DNA from: Alphaproteobacteria bacterium
GTDB lineage: Bacteria; Pseudomonadota; Alphaproteobacteria; Caulobacterales; Caulobacteraceae
Reading direction: 5' to 3'
Length of the DNA stretch: 64,000 bases
Assembly (NCBI GenBank): GCA_018826515.1
Contig: JAHKAM010000029.1
Span: forward strand, 50,814 to 114,813
This document shows positions 31,911 through 41,954 of this stretch, one piece after another. The notes beneath the pieces are model-generated. The model did no database searches, was not told where the DNA came from, and was given only the letters and a program-made list of their open reading frames with translations. The number at the start of each line of letters is the position of its first letter. Within the stretch, counting starts at the first letter, position 1. A program made the translations under genes and the position numbers.

Positions 31911-33242
31911 TCAGCGCCGGTCGCGCGGCCGCGGGTCCAGCAGCAGGCCCGAAACGGTGGCCGCCAGCAGACGGGGGGCCAGCGGCAGGCGCGCGACCTT
32001 GCCGAGCACATGGTCCCGGACCCAGGGCAGGATGCGGCCGTCGTCCTGGTAGAAGGGGGTGAAGCCGAGGCTGAGCGCCTGGTAGAGGCGGACGTGCCAG
32101 CGCCGGGCCGCGGCATAGGCGTTGAGCGCGTCACGCAGATCGCGATGGCGGGTCAGGGCGTCGACCAGGGCCTGGGCGTCGAGCAGGCCCATATTGACCC
32201 CCTGCCCCAGCTGGGGACTGGTCGAATGGGCGGCGTCGCCCAGCACCGCCAGCCGGTCGCCGACAGGCCGCGCCAGGGTCTGGTGGCCATAGGACGCCAG
32301 GGTCAGCTGCTCGCGGTCCGTGATCGAGTCCATGACCGGCGCCAGCTCCGGCCACAGGCGGAGGCACTGGTCCTTCCAGTGGGCCAGGCCCATGGCGTGC
32401 CAGTCGGCCCAGATCTCGGTCTTCAGGCTCCAGAAGAAGGTCGCCAGCGGCGCGGTCTCGCCCGGCCGCACGCCGCAGGGCAGGACGCCGAGCATGCGGC
32501 GGGCTCCGAGATAGACCTGCTCCAGCGCCGTCGGGTCGAAGGGGGCGCCCGGCCAGGGCACGGTGGTCCAGAGGGCCCCCCAGTCGAGGTCGCGCCGCTC
32601 GCCGCCCATGCGGGCCGAGATCGCCGACCGGGCCCCCGAGGCGTCGATGACCAGATTGAACGGCGCGCTGCGGCGGCCCGCGGTGTCGATCAGCCGGCCC
32701 GCGTCGGCGGCCACGATCTCGCGGTCGGTCTCGAAGTCGACGCCGGCCTCAAGACAGGCGTCGTAGAGGATGGCGAAGATGGCGGCGCGGTGGATGCCGA
32801 TGGCCTGACGCGGCCGCTTGAGGTCGCTGTAGCGGACGTCCAGCACCACCCGGCCCCGCCGCGCCTCGCGGCCGAAGATATGGTCGATGCGCTGGCCATG
32901 GGCCTCGACCTGCGGCGTGAGGCCCATCCGGTCCAGCACGTCCAGGCCGGTGGGCTGGAGCATGAAGCCGGCCCCGATGGGGCGGGGCGCCGCGAACCGC
33001 TCATGGACCATGACGCGTCGCCCCTGCCGCGCCAGCATCAGGGCGGCGGCGAGGCCGGTGGGGCCGGCGCCGATCACCGCGATGTCGGCGGGCCGCGGCA
33101 TGCGGGGCGGCGGCGCAATCTCCACAGCCTTGCGGGCGGCCCGGGTTCGTCGCGGCTTCGGGGCCGCCGCGACCGGAGACGACCCGTCCGCCGACGGCTT
33201 CGCGCGCGGTTTGCGTGGCTTGGGGGCCGGGGGCTTCGTCAC
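31911..33242 (-). CDS. FAD-dependent monooxygenase
   Basis: GAGPTGLAAALMLARQGRRVMVHE; VLGDAAHSTSPQLGQGVNMGLLDAQALVDAL. Confidence 0.9.
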   Translation of the reverse strand: MTKPPAPKPRKPRAKPSADGSSPVAAAPKPRRTRAARKAVEIAPPPRMPRPADIAVIGAGPTGLAAALMLARQGRRVMVHERFAAPRPIGAGFMLQPTGLDVLDRMGLTPQVEAHGQRIDHIFGREARRGRVVLDVRYSDLKRPRQAIGIHRAAIFAILYDACLEAGVDFETDREIVAADAGRLIDTAGRRSAPFNLVIDASGARSAISARMGGERRDLDWGALWTTVPWPGAPFDPTALEQVYLGARRMLGVLPCGVRPGETAPLATFFWSLKTEIWADWHAMGLAHWKDQCLRLWPELAPVMDSITDREQLTLASYGHQTLARPVGDRLAVLGDAAHSTSPQLGQGVNMGLLDAQALVDALTRHRDLRDALNAYAAARRWHVRLYQALSLGFTPFYQDDGRILPWVRDHVLGKVARLPLAPRLLAATVSGLLLDPRPRDRR

Positions 33243-33898
33243 GCGGGGACGAGTTCGATCACATCGAGGTTGGACTCGACCTGCGGCCAGGGGATGACCA
33301 GCCGCCAGCGGCGGTCGCCGATCCGCTCCAGCACCGCCACCATGTCGCGGTCCGGGCGCTGGCCATAGGAGTTGGCGGGCGGCTCGGCGGCCAGGGCCAT
33401 GGAGCCGAGCATGACCATCTGGCGGTCGTCCTCGGGGAAGAGCAGGCCGGCGGGGCGCTGGCTGCCGGTCAGTTTGGAGAATTTCAGCCCGTTGGGCGTG
33501 CGCTCGATGCGGCAGGCGAACCAGCCGTAGACGACATAGCCGAGCCCGGCCTCGCCGCCCTGGGAGCCCAGTTTGACGGTGCGGCAGCGGTAGTCGCCCG
33601 GGGGCGGCGCGACGGGGGCGCGGGCGGCGCGCGGCTCGATCAGGTCGCCGACCCCGGCGAGGTCGCCGGAGCCGGACTGGCGACGGGCCTGCTGCAGGGC
33701 GAGCGACCAGGCGGCGTCGCGGCGGTTGTAGCGATCGCGGTCGGCGGCGGTGACGATGCCGCGCCAGTCACGCAGGGCGGCGGACCCGCCGGACCCGCCG
33801 GGCGGCGGCGGGGGCGGCGGCGGCGGCGTAGCGGCGCAGGCGGCCAGCACGAGGCCGACGAAGGCGATGAGGGTCGAAGACCGCGACAGACGGGACAT
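33239..33898 (-). CDS. DUF4893-like lipoprotein
   Basis: Lipobox LVLAACAA, polyproline stretch, DWRGIVTAADRDRYNRRDAAW; ATGA overlap with upstream gene. Confidence 0.75.
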   Translation of the reverse strand: MSRLSRSSTLIAFVGLVLAACAATPPPPPPPPPGGSGGSAALRDWRGIVTAADRDRYNRRDAAWSLALQQARRQSGSGDLAGVGDLIEPRAARAPVAPPPGDYRCRTVKLGSQGGEAGLGYVVYGWFACRIERTPNGLKFSKLTGSQRPAGLLFPEDDRQMVMLGSMALAAEPPANSYGQRPDRDMVAVLERIGDRRWRLVIPWPQVESNLDVIELVPA

Positions 33899-33970
33899 GG
33901 ACGCTCCGGAACGGGTCGGGGCGCTCTTTGGGCCAGTCATGCGCCGTCGCGTCAAGTCGCCCGGACGGGA

Positions 33971-34954
33971 TCAGTCCTCGGCGGCGGGCGCCTCGGCCTT
34001 GCGGCGCGGGGCACGACGCTTGGGCGCGGGGGCGTCCTCGGCGGCGGCGGCCTCGACGACGTCCGGCGCGGCGGCGGGCGCCGGGGCGGTCGAACGGGTC
34101 AGGAAGCCCGGCAGGGCCGAGGGCCCGTCGTCCGTGGCGACGCCGGCGTCGCGGCGCGGCTTGCGCTCCGGGCGTTCGCTGCGTTCGGCGCGGGCCGGGC
34201 GCTCGGCCCGTTCGGGACGTTCGGCGTGGGGTTCGGGCGCCGCTTCAGGGGTGTCGGCCGGCGGGGCGTCGCCCTCGGCGCGCGGTTCGCCGCCTTCGCG
34301 TTCGAAGCGGGCGCTGCGCTCCAGCTGGCGGCGCTCCCAGCGTTCGCGGCGGGTCTCGCGGCGGCTGCCGTCGGCGTTGAAGCCGCCCTCGCCTTCGGGG
34401 CGGGGCTCACGGGGTTCGCGGTCCTGACGCGGCTGGTCGTCGCGGTCGCGCCACTCGCGGCGGGGCTGTTCGCCCTGGCGATCGTTCTGCCGGTCGTTGG
34501 AGCGGTCGTTCTGGCGTTCCTCGGTCTCGCGCTGGCGGGCCTCGATCTGGGCGAGGCGATCGGCCTCAACCTTTTCGGCGGCCATGATGGCGGCGGCCTG
34601 GGCGCCGGTCTCGTCCTCGAAATCGATGTCGAAGCCCTGGCCGGCCAGTTCGCGCTGGGCGATCTCGGACACGGGGCGCGAGGGCTGCAGGGCGCGCAGG
34701 ACGCGGAAATAGTGTTCGGCGTGCTGGGTGTAGTTCTCGGCCAGCACCCGGTCGCCGGCGGCCGAGGCGTCGCGCGCCAGCTGCATGTAGCGCTCATAGA
34801 CGGTCTGGGCGTTGCCGCGGACCTTGATGTTCTCGGGCCCTTGCGAGTCCCACGAACGGTTCGGATTGGTGGCGTTGGCGTTGTTGTTGCCGCTGCCGCC
34901 GCCGGGCTTCCTGTTGCGTCCGCGCTGACGCTTCATGCCCTTGAAATCTCTCAT
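33971..34954 (-). CDS. DUF4167 domain protein
   Basis: MKRQRGRNRKPGGGSGNNNANATNPNRSWDSQGPENIKVRGNAQTVYERYMQLARDA; charged low-complexity C-terminus. Confidence 0.88.
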   Translation of the reverse strand: MRDFKGMKRQRGRNRKPGGGSGNNNANATNPNRSWDSQGPENIKVRGNAQTVYERYMQLARDASAAGDRVLAENYTQHAEHYFRVLRALQPSRPVSEIAQRELAGQGFDIDFEDETGAQAAAIMAAEKVEADRLAQIEARQRETEERQNDRSNDRQNDRQGEQPRREWRDRDDQPRQDREPREPRPEGEGGFNADGSRRETRRERWERRQLERSARFEREGGEPRAEGDAPPADTPEAAPEPHAERPERAERPARAERSERPERKPRRDAGVATDDGPSALPGFLTRSTAPAPAAAPDVVEAAAAEDAPAPKRRAPRRKAEAPAAED

Positions 34955-35232
34955 CGGACGCTACCGTGCTTTGTATGAGGGAGGGTCCGGGGCGAGGGCC
35001 GCCGGCGCCGTCCGTCTGGTCGTTCCGCTTCGTTCCGGGGCCAATCCCCGCTGACGATGTGATCGGAAATCCGTTGTCCGCCCCGTGGTCCGCCGGGCGA
35101 CTGGCCCGACCGTCACTGTCCCGGGCGCGCGGGAATGGGCCTGAAGCGGTCCAAGGCGTGCGTTTTGGGTGGGAGACAGGCGAAGACTTAGCGCGGGATC
35201 GTGGCGTTTCCAAGGGGATTGTTTGGGACGGC

Positions 35233-36123
35233 CTACATCTTCGGAATCGGGTTCGTACGCGGGTCCGGGCCGTTGGTGATGACGCGGTCGCGGTCGGACA
35301 GGTCCTTGACGATGATGACGTGCTCGAAGCCCGCCGCCTCGAACAGGGCCTTGACCTGCGGGCCCTGGTCCCAGCCGATCTCGACCGCGAAGATTCCGCC
35401 GGGGCGCAGGATGCGGCGGATCTCGGGAGCCAGTTCGCGATAGGCGACGAGACCGTCGGGGCCCCCGTCCAGCGCCAGCAGCGGATCGTGGTCGCGGACC
35501 TCGGGGTCGAGGCCGGGGATGTCGCCCGAAGGGATGTAGGGCGGGTTGGAGACCACCAGGTCGAAGCTGGCGTCGCCGAAGCCGGCGGCCCATTCGGTGC
35601 GCAGGAAGGTCGCCCGGTTGTCGAGCTCGAGGTTGGTGGCGTTCTCCTTCGCCACGGCCAGGGCCTCGAAGGAGATGTCGGTGCCGACGCCGCGGGCGCC
35701 GAATCGCTCGGCCAGGGTCGCCAGCAGGATGGCGCCCGAGCCGGTGCCGAGGTCGATCATCTCGAACGCCTTGTGCGGCGGGAAGGCCAGCATGACCACG
35801 TCGAGGATGGCCTCGGTGTCCGGACGGGGGCTGAGCACGTCAGGCGTGACGTTCAGCATGATCTTCCAGAAGCCCTTCCTGCCGAGGATGCGCGAGACGG
35901 GCTCGCGGCGCAGGCGGCGTTCGACGAAGGCGTCGAGGGCGGCCTGTTGGTCCGGCGTCACGACGCGATAGGGATCGGTCAGGATGTCGGTTCGGGTCGC
36001 GCCGGTGGCGACCTCCAGCAGCAGGCGGGCGTCGATCGAGGGGCTGTCGATGCGGCCGGCCTTGAGCGCGGCGGTCGCGGCCTTCCAGGCGCTGACCAGG
36101 GTCGGGCTGGGGGTCTGGGTCAT
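35233..36123 (-). CDS. prmC: Peptide chain release factor N(5)-glutamine methyltransferase
   Basis: Class I MTase with DLGTGSGAILLATL and NPPYIPSGDI; ATGA overlap with the MOSC gene. Confidence 0.95.
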   Translation of the reverse strand: MTQTPSPTLVSAWKAATAALKAGRIDSPSIDARLLLEVATGATRTDILTDPYRVVTPDQQAALDAFVERRLRREPVSRILGRKGFWKIMLNVTPDVLSPRPDTEAILDVVMLAFPPHKAFEMIDLGTGSGAILLATLAERFGARGVGTDISFEALAVAKENATNLELDNRATFLRTEWAAGFGDASFDLVVSNPPYIPSGDIPGLDPEVRDHDPLLALDGGPDGLVAYRELAPEIRRILRPGGIFAVEIGWDQGPQVKALFEAAGFEHVIIVKDLSDRDRVITNGPDPRTNPIPKM

Positions 36124-36908
36124 GTCATCTCCACGCGGTCGCCGACGCGCACCGTTCCGCCCGCGGCGAGGGTCGCATACAGGCCGCACCAGCGGTGGCC
36201 ATACTGTTCGAACAGCGCCGGGACCAGATCGAAATCGCGCCGGGCCGTGTCGGGATCCACATGGGTGGCGGCGCAGCGGACGATGGGCTTGACCCCGCGC
36301 AGGCGGGCGCCGCCGAGGGCCAGGTCCCGGTCGGCGCCGTCGTTCTCGATCCAGGCCGGCCAGCCCTCGACCCAGACATTGGCGCGGAAGCGCAGCGGAT
36401 CGACGGGGCGGCCGACGCGCGCCTCGAAATCGCGCACGCTGGCGAGGTTGAGCAGGGAGATGCGGCCCAGCGGGTGGTCCATGAAGCGGTGGTCGAGACC
36501 TTCGGCGGAGACCAGTTTCAGCGGGCCCGAAACGGCGTCGCCGAGCACGGCGGCCAGCCAGGTCCCGAAGGCGGCGCGGCTGTCGGCGTCGTCGACGGCC
36601 ATGGCGCAACCAGCATGGCCCGCCGCGGCGGCGTTCAGGACCCGGGCCGCCTCGTCCCAGCGGGTGCGGACGCCGGCGACTTCGGCCGTCCGCATCAGGA
36701 CGGTGAATTTCTGCTTCGGCAGATGTTCGGGCGCGGCGCGGTCGAAACCCGAGGGCCCGTCCTCGACCGCGAACATCCGGTCGCCGGGGAACCAGCCGCC
36801 GGTCGGCAGGTCGGCCGTCTCGAGGGGCTCGGGGGTGAAACCCTTGACCGGATGGCGCCACAGGGCGGCGACCACGCCGGCGGCGGAAGGAAATCGGGTC
36901 TCGGCCAT
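36120..36908 (-). CDS. MOSC domain protein
   Basis: LWRHPVKGFTPEPLE N-terminal barrel and C-terminal RFRANVWVEG; CAATHVDPDTARRD. Confidence 0.85.
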   Translation of the reverse strand: MAETRFPSAAGVVAALWRHPVKGFTPEPLETADLPTGGWFPGDRMFAVEDGPSGFDRAAPEHLPKQKFTVLMRTAEVAGVRTRWDEAARVLNAAAAGHAGCAMAVDDADSRAAFGTWLAAVLGDAVSGPLKLVSAEGLDHRFMDHPLGRISLLNLASVRDFEARVGRPVDPLRFRANVWVEGWPAWIENDGADRDLALGGARLRGVKPIVRCAATHVDPDTARRDFDLVPALFEQYGHRWCGLYATLAAGGTVRVGDRVEMT

Positions 36909-36982
36909 GGCGTTTCGTGCCGGAGCATGGCCCCCTGTGCAAGCGGCGGAACAGGGCCGCCGGTGGAGCCGTTGTGGCCGGG

Positions 36983-38203
36983 ATGCAGGCAAAGTCGAAA
37001 AGGGCCGGGGGAGCCGGGCCGTGGGGCGTCATCGGATCGGTCGTGGGCGGGCTGGCCGCCGGCGCCGGGGCCGCGCATCTGCTGTACTCGCGGGGCCACA
37101 AGATCGGGGTGGATCTGCGCAAGGAGCGGCCCGAGCCCGCGCCGCCGCGTCCGCCGACGCCCGAGGATTTCGAGATCAGGGAGCCCGGTCGCGGCCGGCT
37201 GGCCCAGCGGCCCGAGCATATTCCGCACAAGGGCTGGGTCGATATCTTCTGGCGGGTCGGGGCCTCCTATTTCGGCGACCGGGTCGGATTCGTCGCCGGC
37301 GGCGTGACCTTCTTCGTGGTGCTGTCGCTGTTTCCGACGCTGGCCGCCTTCGTCACCCTGTACGGCCTGTTCGCCGATCCGGCGGACGCCTGGAGCCGGT
37401 TGCAGTTCCTCTATTCGGTGCTGCCGTCCGGCGTGGCCCAGTTCCTCGGCGGGGAGATGCAGCGGCTGGCCGAAAACGCCAGAACCACCCTGACCTTCAC
37501 CCTGGTCTGGACCCTGGCCCTGTCGCTCTGGACCGCCAATGGCGCGATCAAGATGCTCTTCTACGGGCTGAACGTCGCCTATCACGAGGTCGAGCGGCGC
37601 AATATCGTCCGATACAATCTGATCTGCATGGCCTTCACCGTCACCGGCCTGATCAGCATTCTGGTGACCGCGGGCCTGATCGTCGGGGTGCCGGTCGTGC
37701 TGGGCGTGTTCGGCCTGGCCGCCGAGTGGGCCTATCTGGCGCCCCTTCGCTGGCCGATCCTCGGCGCCGTCTATGTGGCCGCCCTGACCGTGATCTACCG
37801 CTTCGGTCCCTGTCGGGCGAAGGCGCGCTGGCGGTGGCTGACGCCCGGCGCGATCTTCGCGGCCCTGCTGAGCGTGATCCTGTCGCTGGTGTTCAGCTGG
37901 TTCCTGCAGACCTTCGTGCGCACGGCCTCCTACGGCCCGCTGGCGGCCATGATGGGCTTCCTGCTGTGGACCTGGCTGAGCGTGCAGATCATCCTCATGG
38001 GCGCCGAGCTGAACGCCGAGATCGAGCACCAGACGGCGATCGACACCACCACCGGCGAGCATCGCGCGATCGGCGAACGCGGGGCGGTGGTGGCCGATAC
38101 GGTGGGGCCGAAGCGGGGGTCCCCGGCGGCGCTGGCCTTCACGCTGAAGCACGCGGAAGCGCTGTCGGACCGGTTGTTGAAGCGGCGGATACGGCGGTCA
38201 TAG
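36983..38203 (+). CDS. YihY/BrkB family membrane protein
   Basis: DRVGFVAGGVTFFVVLSLFPTLAAFVTLYGLF...MMGFLLWTWLSVQIILMGAELNAEIE. Confidence 0.9.
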   Translation: MQAKSKRAGGAGPWGVIGSVVGGLAAGAGAAHLLYSRGHKIGVDLRKERPEPAPPRPPTPEDFEIREPGRGRLAQRPEHIPHKGWVDIFWRVGASYFGDRVGFVAGGVTFFVVLSLFPTLAAFVTLYGLFADPADAWSRLQFLYSVLPSGVAQFLGGEMQRLAENARTTLTFTLVWTLALSLWTANGAIKMLFYGLNVAYHEVERRNIVRYNLICMAFTVTGLISILVTAGLIVGVPVVLGVFGLAAEWAYLAPLRWPILGAVYVAALTVIYRFGPCRAKARWRWLTPGAIFAALLSVILSLVFSWFLQTFVRTASYGPLAAMMGFLLWTWLSVQIILMGAELNAEIEHQTAIDTTTGEHRAIGERGAVVADTVGPKRGSPAALAFTLKHAEALSDRLLKRRIRRS

Positions 38204-38206
38204 GCG

Positions 38207-38351
38207 TCTCACCCTCCCCTTCATGGGGAGGGCGGTCACGGAGCGACCGGGTGGGGGACGCCAGTCCCGCACGGACGGCGCCCGGCTTCAAACTTCCCCA
38301 CCCGGGCTCAGCTACGCTTCGCCGTCCCTCCCCACTTCGGGGGAGGGAGAA
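38207..38351. repeat. Palindromic intergenic repeat, family B copy 2
   Basis: CCCTCCCCTTCATGGGGAGGG ... CCCTCCCCACTTCGGGGGAGGGAGA; clearly related to 20167-20314; fills the gap between convergent yihY-like and prfA genes. Confidence 0.85.
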
Positions 38352-38359
38352 CGCATTTC

Positions 38360-39445
38360 TTACCCGAACTCCGCTTCCAGATCGGCCAGACGCGCGGCCT
38401 GATCTTCCGCGATCAGGGCATTCAACAACGGATCAATGTCGCCTTCGAGGATCTGCGGCAGGCTGTGCAGGGTCAGGCCGATGCGGTGGTCGGTGACCCG
38501 GCCCTGCGGGAAGTTGTAGGTGCGAATCCGCTCCGAGCGGTCGCCCGAGCCGACCTGGGATTTGCGCGAGTCCGAGCGGGCGTCGTCTTTCATTTGGCGC
38601 TGCATGTCATAGAGGCGGACGCGCAGATTCTTCATCGCCTTGTCGCGGTTGACGTGCTGCGACTTCTCAGAGGAGGTCACCACGATCCCCGAGGGGAAGT
38701 GGGTGATGCGCACCGCGGAATCGGTCTTGTTGACGTGCTGGCCGCCCGAGCCCGAGGCGCGGAAGGTGTCGATGCGGATGTCCTTGTCCTGGATGTCGAT
38801 CTCGACGTCCTCGACCTCGGGCAGGACGGCGACGGTGGCGGCGGAGGTGTGGATGCGCCCGCCGGCCTCGGTGGTCGGCACGCGCTGGACCCGGTGCACG
38901 CCGCTCTCGAATTTCAGCCGGCCGAAGACGCCGTCGCCGGTGACGGTGGCGATGATCTCCTTGTAGCCGCCGGCGTCGCCCTCGGTGGCGGAATCCAGCT
39001 CGACCTTCCAGCCGCGGGTGGAGGCGTAGCGGGAGTACATGCGGAACAGGTCGCCGGCGAACAGGGCGGCCTCGTCACCGCCGGTGCCGGCGCGGACTTC
39101 CAGTACGGCCGAGGCGTTCTCGTCGGCGTCGCGCGGGGCCAGCAGCAGGGCCACGTCCCGCTCCATGTCGGGCAGGGTCTCCTTGAGGACCTGCAGTTCA
39201 TCGGCGGCCATTTCGGCCATCTCGGGATCGGCGGCCATGGCCTCGAGGTCGGCCATCTCGGCCCGCGTCTTCGCCAGCGCCATGACGGCGTCGGCGATGG
39301 GCTTCATCTCAGCATGCTCTTTCGACAGGCGGACGATCTCCTGACCGTCGCTGGCCGCGCCCATCCGCGCCTCCACCTGGTGGAAGCGGTCGAGCACCTG
39401 ATCGAGCCGGGCCTGGGGGAGTCGCAAGGGAAGGAGCCTCATCAA
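38360..39445 (-). CDS. prfA: Peptide chain release factor 1
   Basis: GGQ motif in [25 protein letters not shown]. Confidence 0.97.
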   Translation of the reverse strand: MMRLLPLRLPQARLDQVLDRFHQVEARMGAASDGQEIVRLSKEHAEMKPIADAVMALAKTRAEMADLEAMAADPEMAEMAADELQVLKETLPDMERDVALLLAPRDADENASAVLEVRAGTGGDEAALFAGDLFRMYSRYASTRGWKVELDSATEGDAGGYKEIIATVTGDGVFGRLKFESGVHRVQRVPTTEAGGRIHTSAATVAVLPEVEDVEIDIQDKDIRIDTFRASGSGGQHVNKTDSAVRITHFPSGIVVTSSEKSQHVNRDKAMKNLRVRLYDMQRQMKDDARSDSRKSQVGSGDRSERIRTYNFPQGRVTDHRIGLTLHSLPQILEGDIDPLLNALIAEDQAARLADLEAEFG

Positions 39446-39591
39446 AACGGGAGGCGGTGTTTACTCCGCCGGACGCCGCCCTGTCGATGCGGCGCGGCGA
39501 TGGCGTGATCGTGACCGGGCGTCACAAGGGCGTCAGGCCGGTTTCGCCGGGAGGCTGCAGTCTCTAGCTGGGCGGTTGAAGTGGAGGGCGC

Positions 39592-40236
39592 ATGTTTGAC
39601 GGAACGCTGAAGGCGACACCCGACGAAAACGCTGAACTGGCCCGGCTGGGACAGCTCTACGACGGCCTGCTGGATCAGCCGCCGGTCGGGATTCCGGCTG
39701 AGGCGCAGGCCGACCTGGCCGCCATGGCCCGGATTTTCGACCTCGACACCGACCGGCCCCCGACCGAGGTCTGGCGCGACCTGCGCGCCGTGCTGACGCG
39801 GCAGGCGGTCCCGGGCGCCGGGGCGGGTGATCCGCCGCCCGCCCCGGGCGCGCTGACGCTGATGGTGGTCGAGGACGACCCGGCCCTGGCGGCGGACCTG
39901 ACCGAACTGCTGACGGCCGCCGGCCACGGGGTGGTCGGCCCCTTCTCCGATGCGGCGACGGCGACGACCGCCGCCGGCCTGCACGCCATCGACCTGGCCT
40001 TGCTGGACATCAATCTGGCCGACGACCCGGGCGACGGAAGCGAAGGCGGGGGCGTCGCCCTGGCCCGAACCCTCAAGGACACCTGGGGCGTGCCGGCGCT
40101 GTTTCTTTCGGGCGATGTGGCCGCGGCGGCGCGCCATGCCCGACTGGCCAGCGCCCTGGTGATGAAACCCTATACCGGCCGCGAGGTGTTGAACGGCATC
40201 GCCCGGGCCGTCGCGGCCGGCGCCGTCGCACCCTGA
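39592..40236 (+). CDS. Orphan response regulator (receiver domain with N-terminal extension)
   Basis: LMVVEDDPALAADLTELL ... DLALLDINLAD ... VPALFLSGDV. Confidence 0.8.
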   Translation: MFDGTLKATPDENAELARLGQLYDGLLDQPPVGIPAEAQADLAAMARIFDLDTDRPPTEVWRDLRAVLTRQAVPGAGAGDPPPAPGALTLMVVEDDPALAADLTELLTAAGHGVVGPFSDAATATTAAGLHAIDLALLDINLADDPGDGSEGGGVALARTLKDTWGVPALFLSGDVAAAARHARLASALVMKPYTGREVLNGIARAVAAGAVAP

Positions 40237-40299
40237 CGACGCAACCAAAGCCCGGGACGGGGCTTGCGCTGATCAGGCTTGGCTGTTCGAACGGACTGA

Positions 40300-41076
40300 A
40301 TGGAAACCTTTCTGCTGTTCCTGCTGGTCGGCGTTCTGGCTCAATCGGTCGATGGCGCCCTGGGCATGGCCTATGGGGTGATCGCCAATACCGTGCTGCT
40401 GGCCTTCGGCGTGCCGCCGGCGACGGCCTCGGCCAGCGTCCATGTCGCCAAGATCTTCACCGGCGGCGCCTCGGCGGCGTCGCATGTGATGCACAAGAAC
40501 ATCCTCTGGCCGCTGTTCTGGCCGCTGGCGGCCGGCGGCGTGGTCGGGGGCGTGCTGGGGGCCTATGTCCTGACCGGCATCGAAGGAGACCGGATCAAGC
40601 CCTTCATCCTCGCCTATCTGCTGGTGATCGGCGTCTGGGTGCTGTGGCGCGCCACCCGGCCGACGCGGCCCCGCGAGATGCCGCCGAAGCTCAGCGGTCC
40701 GCTGGGCGTGGTCGGGGGCTTTCTGGACGCGATCGGCGGCGGCGGCTGGGGGCCGACGGTCACCTCGACCCTCGTGGGAGCCGGGGCCGACCCGCGCCGC
40801 GCCATCGGCACGGTCAACACCGCCGAACTGCTGGTGACCAGCGCCATCTCCGCCGCCTTCCTCGTCGCCCTGATGACCGGGCGCTGGGCGGGGGGCGCGC
40901 TTGAGGACCACGGCGCGGCCATCGGCGGGCTGATCGTCGGGGGGCTGATCGCCGCCCCGTTCGCGGGCGGCGTCACCAAGCGGATCCCGGCGCGGTTGCT
41001 GACCTATGCGGTCGGGATCCTGATCGTGACCCTGGCGGCCTATCAGGCGCTGCAGCTGGCGGGGATGGTTCCCTGA
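40300..41076 (+). CDS. TauE/SafE (TSUP) family permease
   Basis: DGALGMAYGVIANTVLLAFGVPPATASASVHVAKIFTGGAS; multiple TM segments. Confidence 0.9.
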   Translation: METFLLFLLVGVLAQSVDGALGMAYGVIANTVLLAFGVPPATASASVHVAKIFTGGASAASHVMHKNILWPLFWPLAAGGVVGGVLGAYVLTGIEGDRIKPFILAYLLVIGVWVLWRATRPTRPREMPPKLSGPLGVVGGFLDAIGGGGWGPTVTSTLVGAGADPRRAIGTVNTAELLVTSAISAAFLVALMTGRWAGGALEDHGAAIGGLIVGGLIAAPFAGGVTKRIPARLLTYAVGILIVTLAAYQALQLAGMVP

Positions 41077-41676
41077 TCAGCCCGCCGGATGGGTTCCGGC
41101 GAAGCTCGGCCGGGCCTCCAGCGCCGCCTGCAGCGCCATCAGCCCGGGACGGCCCGCGGCGAGATCGAAATCCGGGTGACGAAAGCCGACCCAGGTGACG
41201 GCGACCCCGGCGGTGATGACGCCCATGTCCAGTCGGGCCGGGTCGGGACGGGCCGCCTCCAGCGCATCGAGGGCGCGGGCCATGTTGTCGGTCCAGCGCG
41301 CGATCCAGGACGGCGACCGCTCGGCCTCGGGGCGACGCTTCTCCAAAACCAGTTTGACGCCCATCTCCAGCGCCTGGTTTCCAAGAGTCTCCAGACGCCG
41401 CACGCGCAGCCGGTCGGCGCCGTCGGCCGGCAGCAGGCGCGGACCTTCGCCGAGGGCGTCGAGGTATTCGCAGATCACCGGACTGTCGTTGAGCGGCAGG
41501 CCGTCCTCCGCGATCAGGGTCGGAACCTGCACCACCGGATTGGACGCCAGCAGCTCGGGCGCATTGGCGTAGGGATCGACCACGATCTCCTCGATGCGGT
41601 CGATCAGCCCCTTTTCACGGGCCACGATCCGGCATTTGCGGGCGAAGGGGGACGGGACGGTGAAGTAGAGTTTCAT
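41077..41676 (-). CDS. Glutathione S-transferase
   Basis: MKLYFTVPSPFARKCRIVAREKGL; NDSPVICEYLDAL. Confidence 0.9.
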   Translation of the reverse strand: MKLYFTVPSPFARKCRIVAREKGLIDRIEEIVVDPYANAPELLASNPVVQVPTLIAEDGLPLNDSPVICEYLDALGEGPRLLPADGADRLRVRRLETLGNQALEMGVKLVLEKRRPEAERSPSWIARWTDNMARALDALEAARPDPARLDMGVITAGVAVTWVGFRHPDFDLAAGRPGLMALQAALEARPSFAGTHPAG

Positions 41677-41954
41677 TCGGGGGGATACCGCCGGGCTGTG
41701 TGCAGGACGTTGACGATCCGGACCTGGGCCGCTTCGACCCGATAGACCAGAACATAGTTCGGATGAATGACGGCTTCGCGCGTCCCGTCCAGCCGCCCCT
41801 TCCGATACATGGAGGGATACTGGCCCAAAACCTCGGCCGACCCGAAGATGATCTCGGTCATGCGGTCGGCGGCAGCCGGATTGTCGTCCGAAATACAGTC
41901 AGCAATGCTGCTGGCGTCGTCGAGGGCTTCGCGCGCCCAGACGACCGGGAGCAT
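41673..41954 (-). CDS. ParE/RelE-type toxin
   Basis: VVWAREALDDASSIADCISDDNPAAADRMTEII...GTREAVIHPNYVLVYRVEAAQVRIVNVLHTARRYP. Confidence 0.88.
   Translation of the reverse strand: MLPVVWAREALDDASSIADCISDDNPAAADRMTEIIFGSAEVLGQYPSMYRKGRLDGTREAVIHPNYVLVYRVEAAQVRIVNVLHTARRYPPE

Noticed and set aside
33800-33835. GGC-rich run
   Set aside because: Encodes the polyproline linker of the DUF4893-like lipoprotein; ordinary low complexity.
34966-38496. 1176-aa + strand ORF
   Set aside because: Overlaps prmC, MOSC, YihY and prfA; no domain signal, low complexity.
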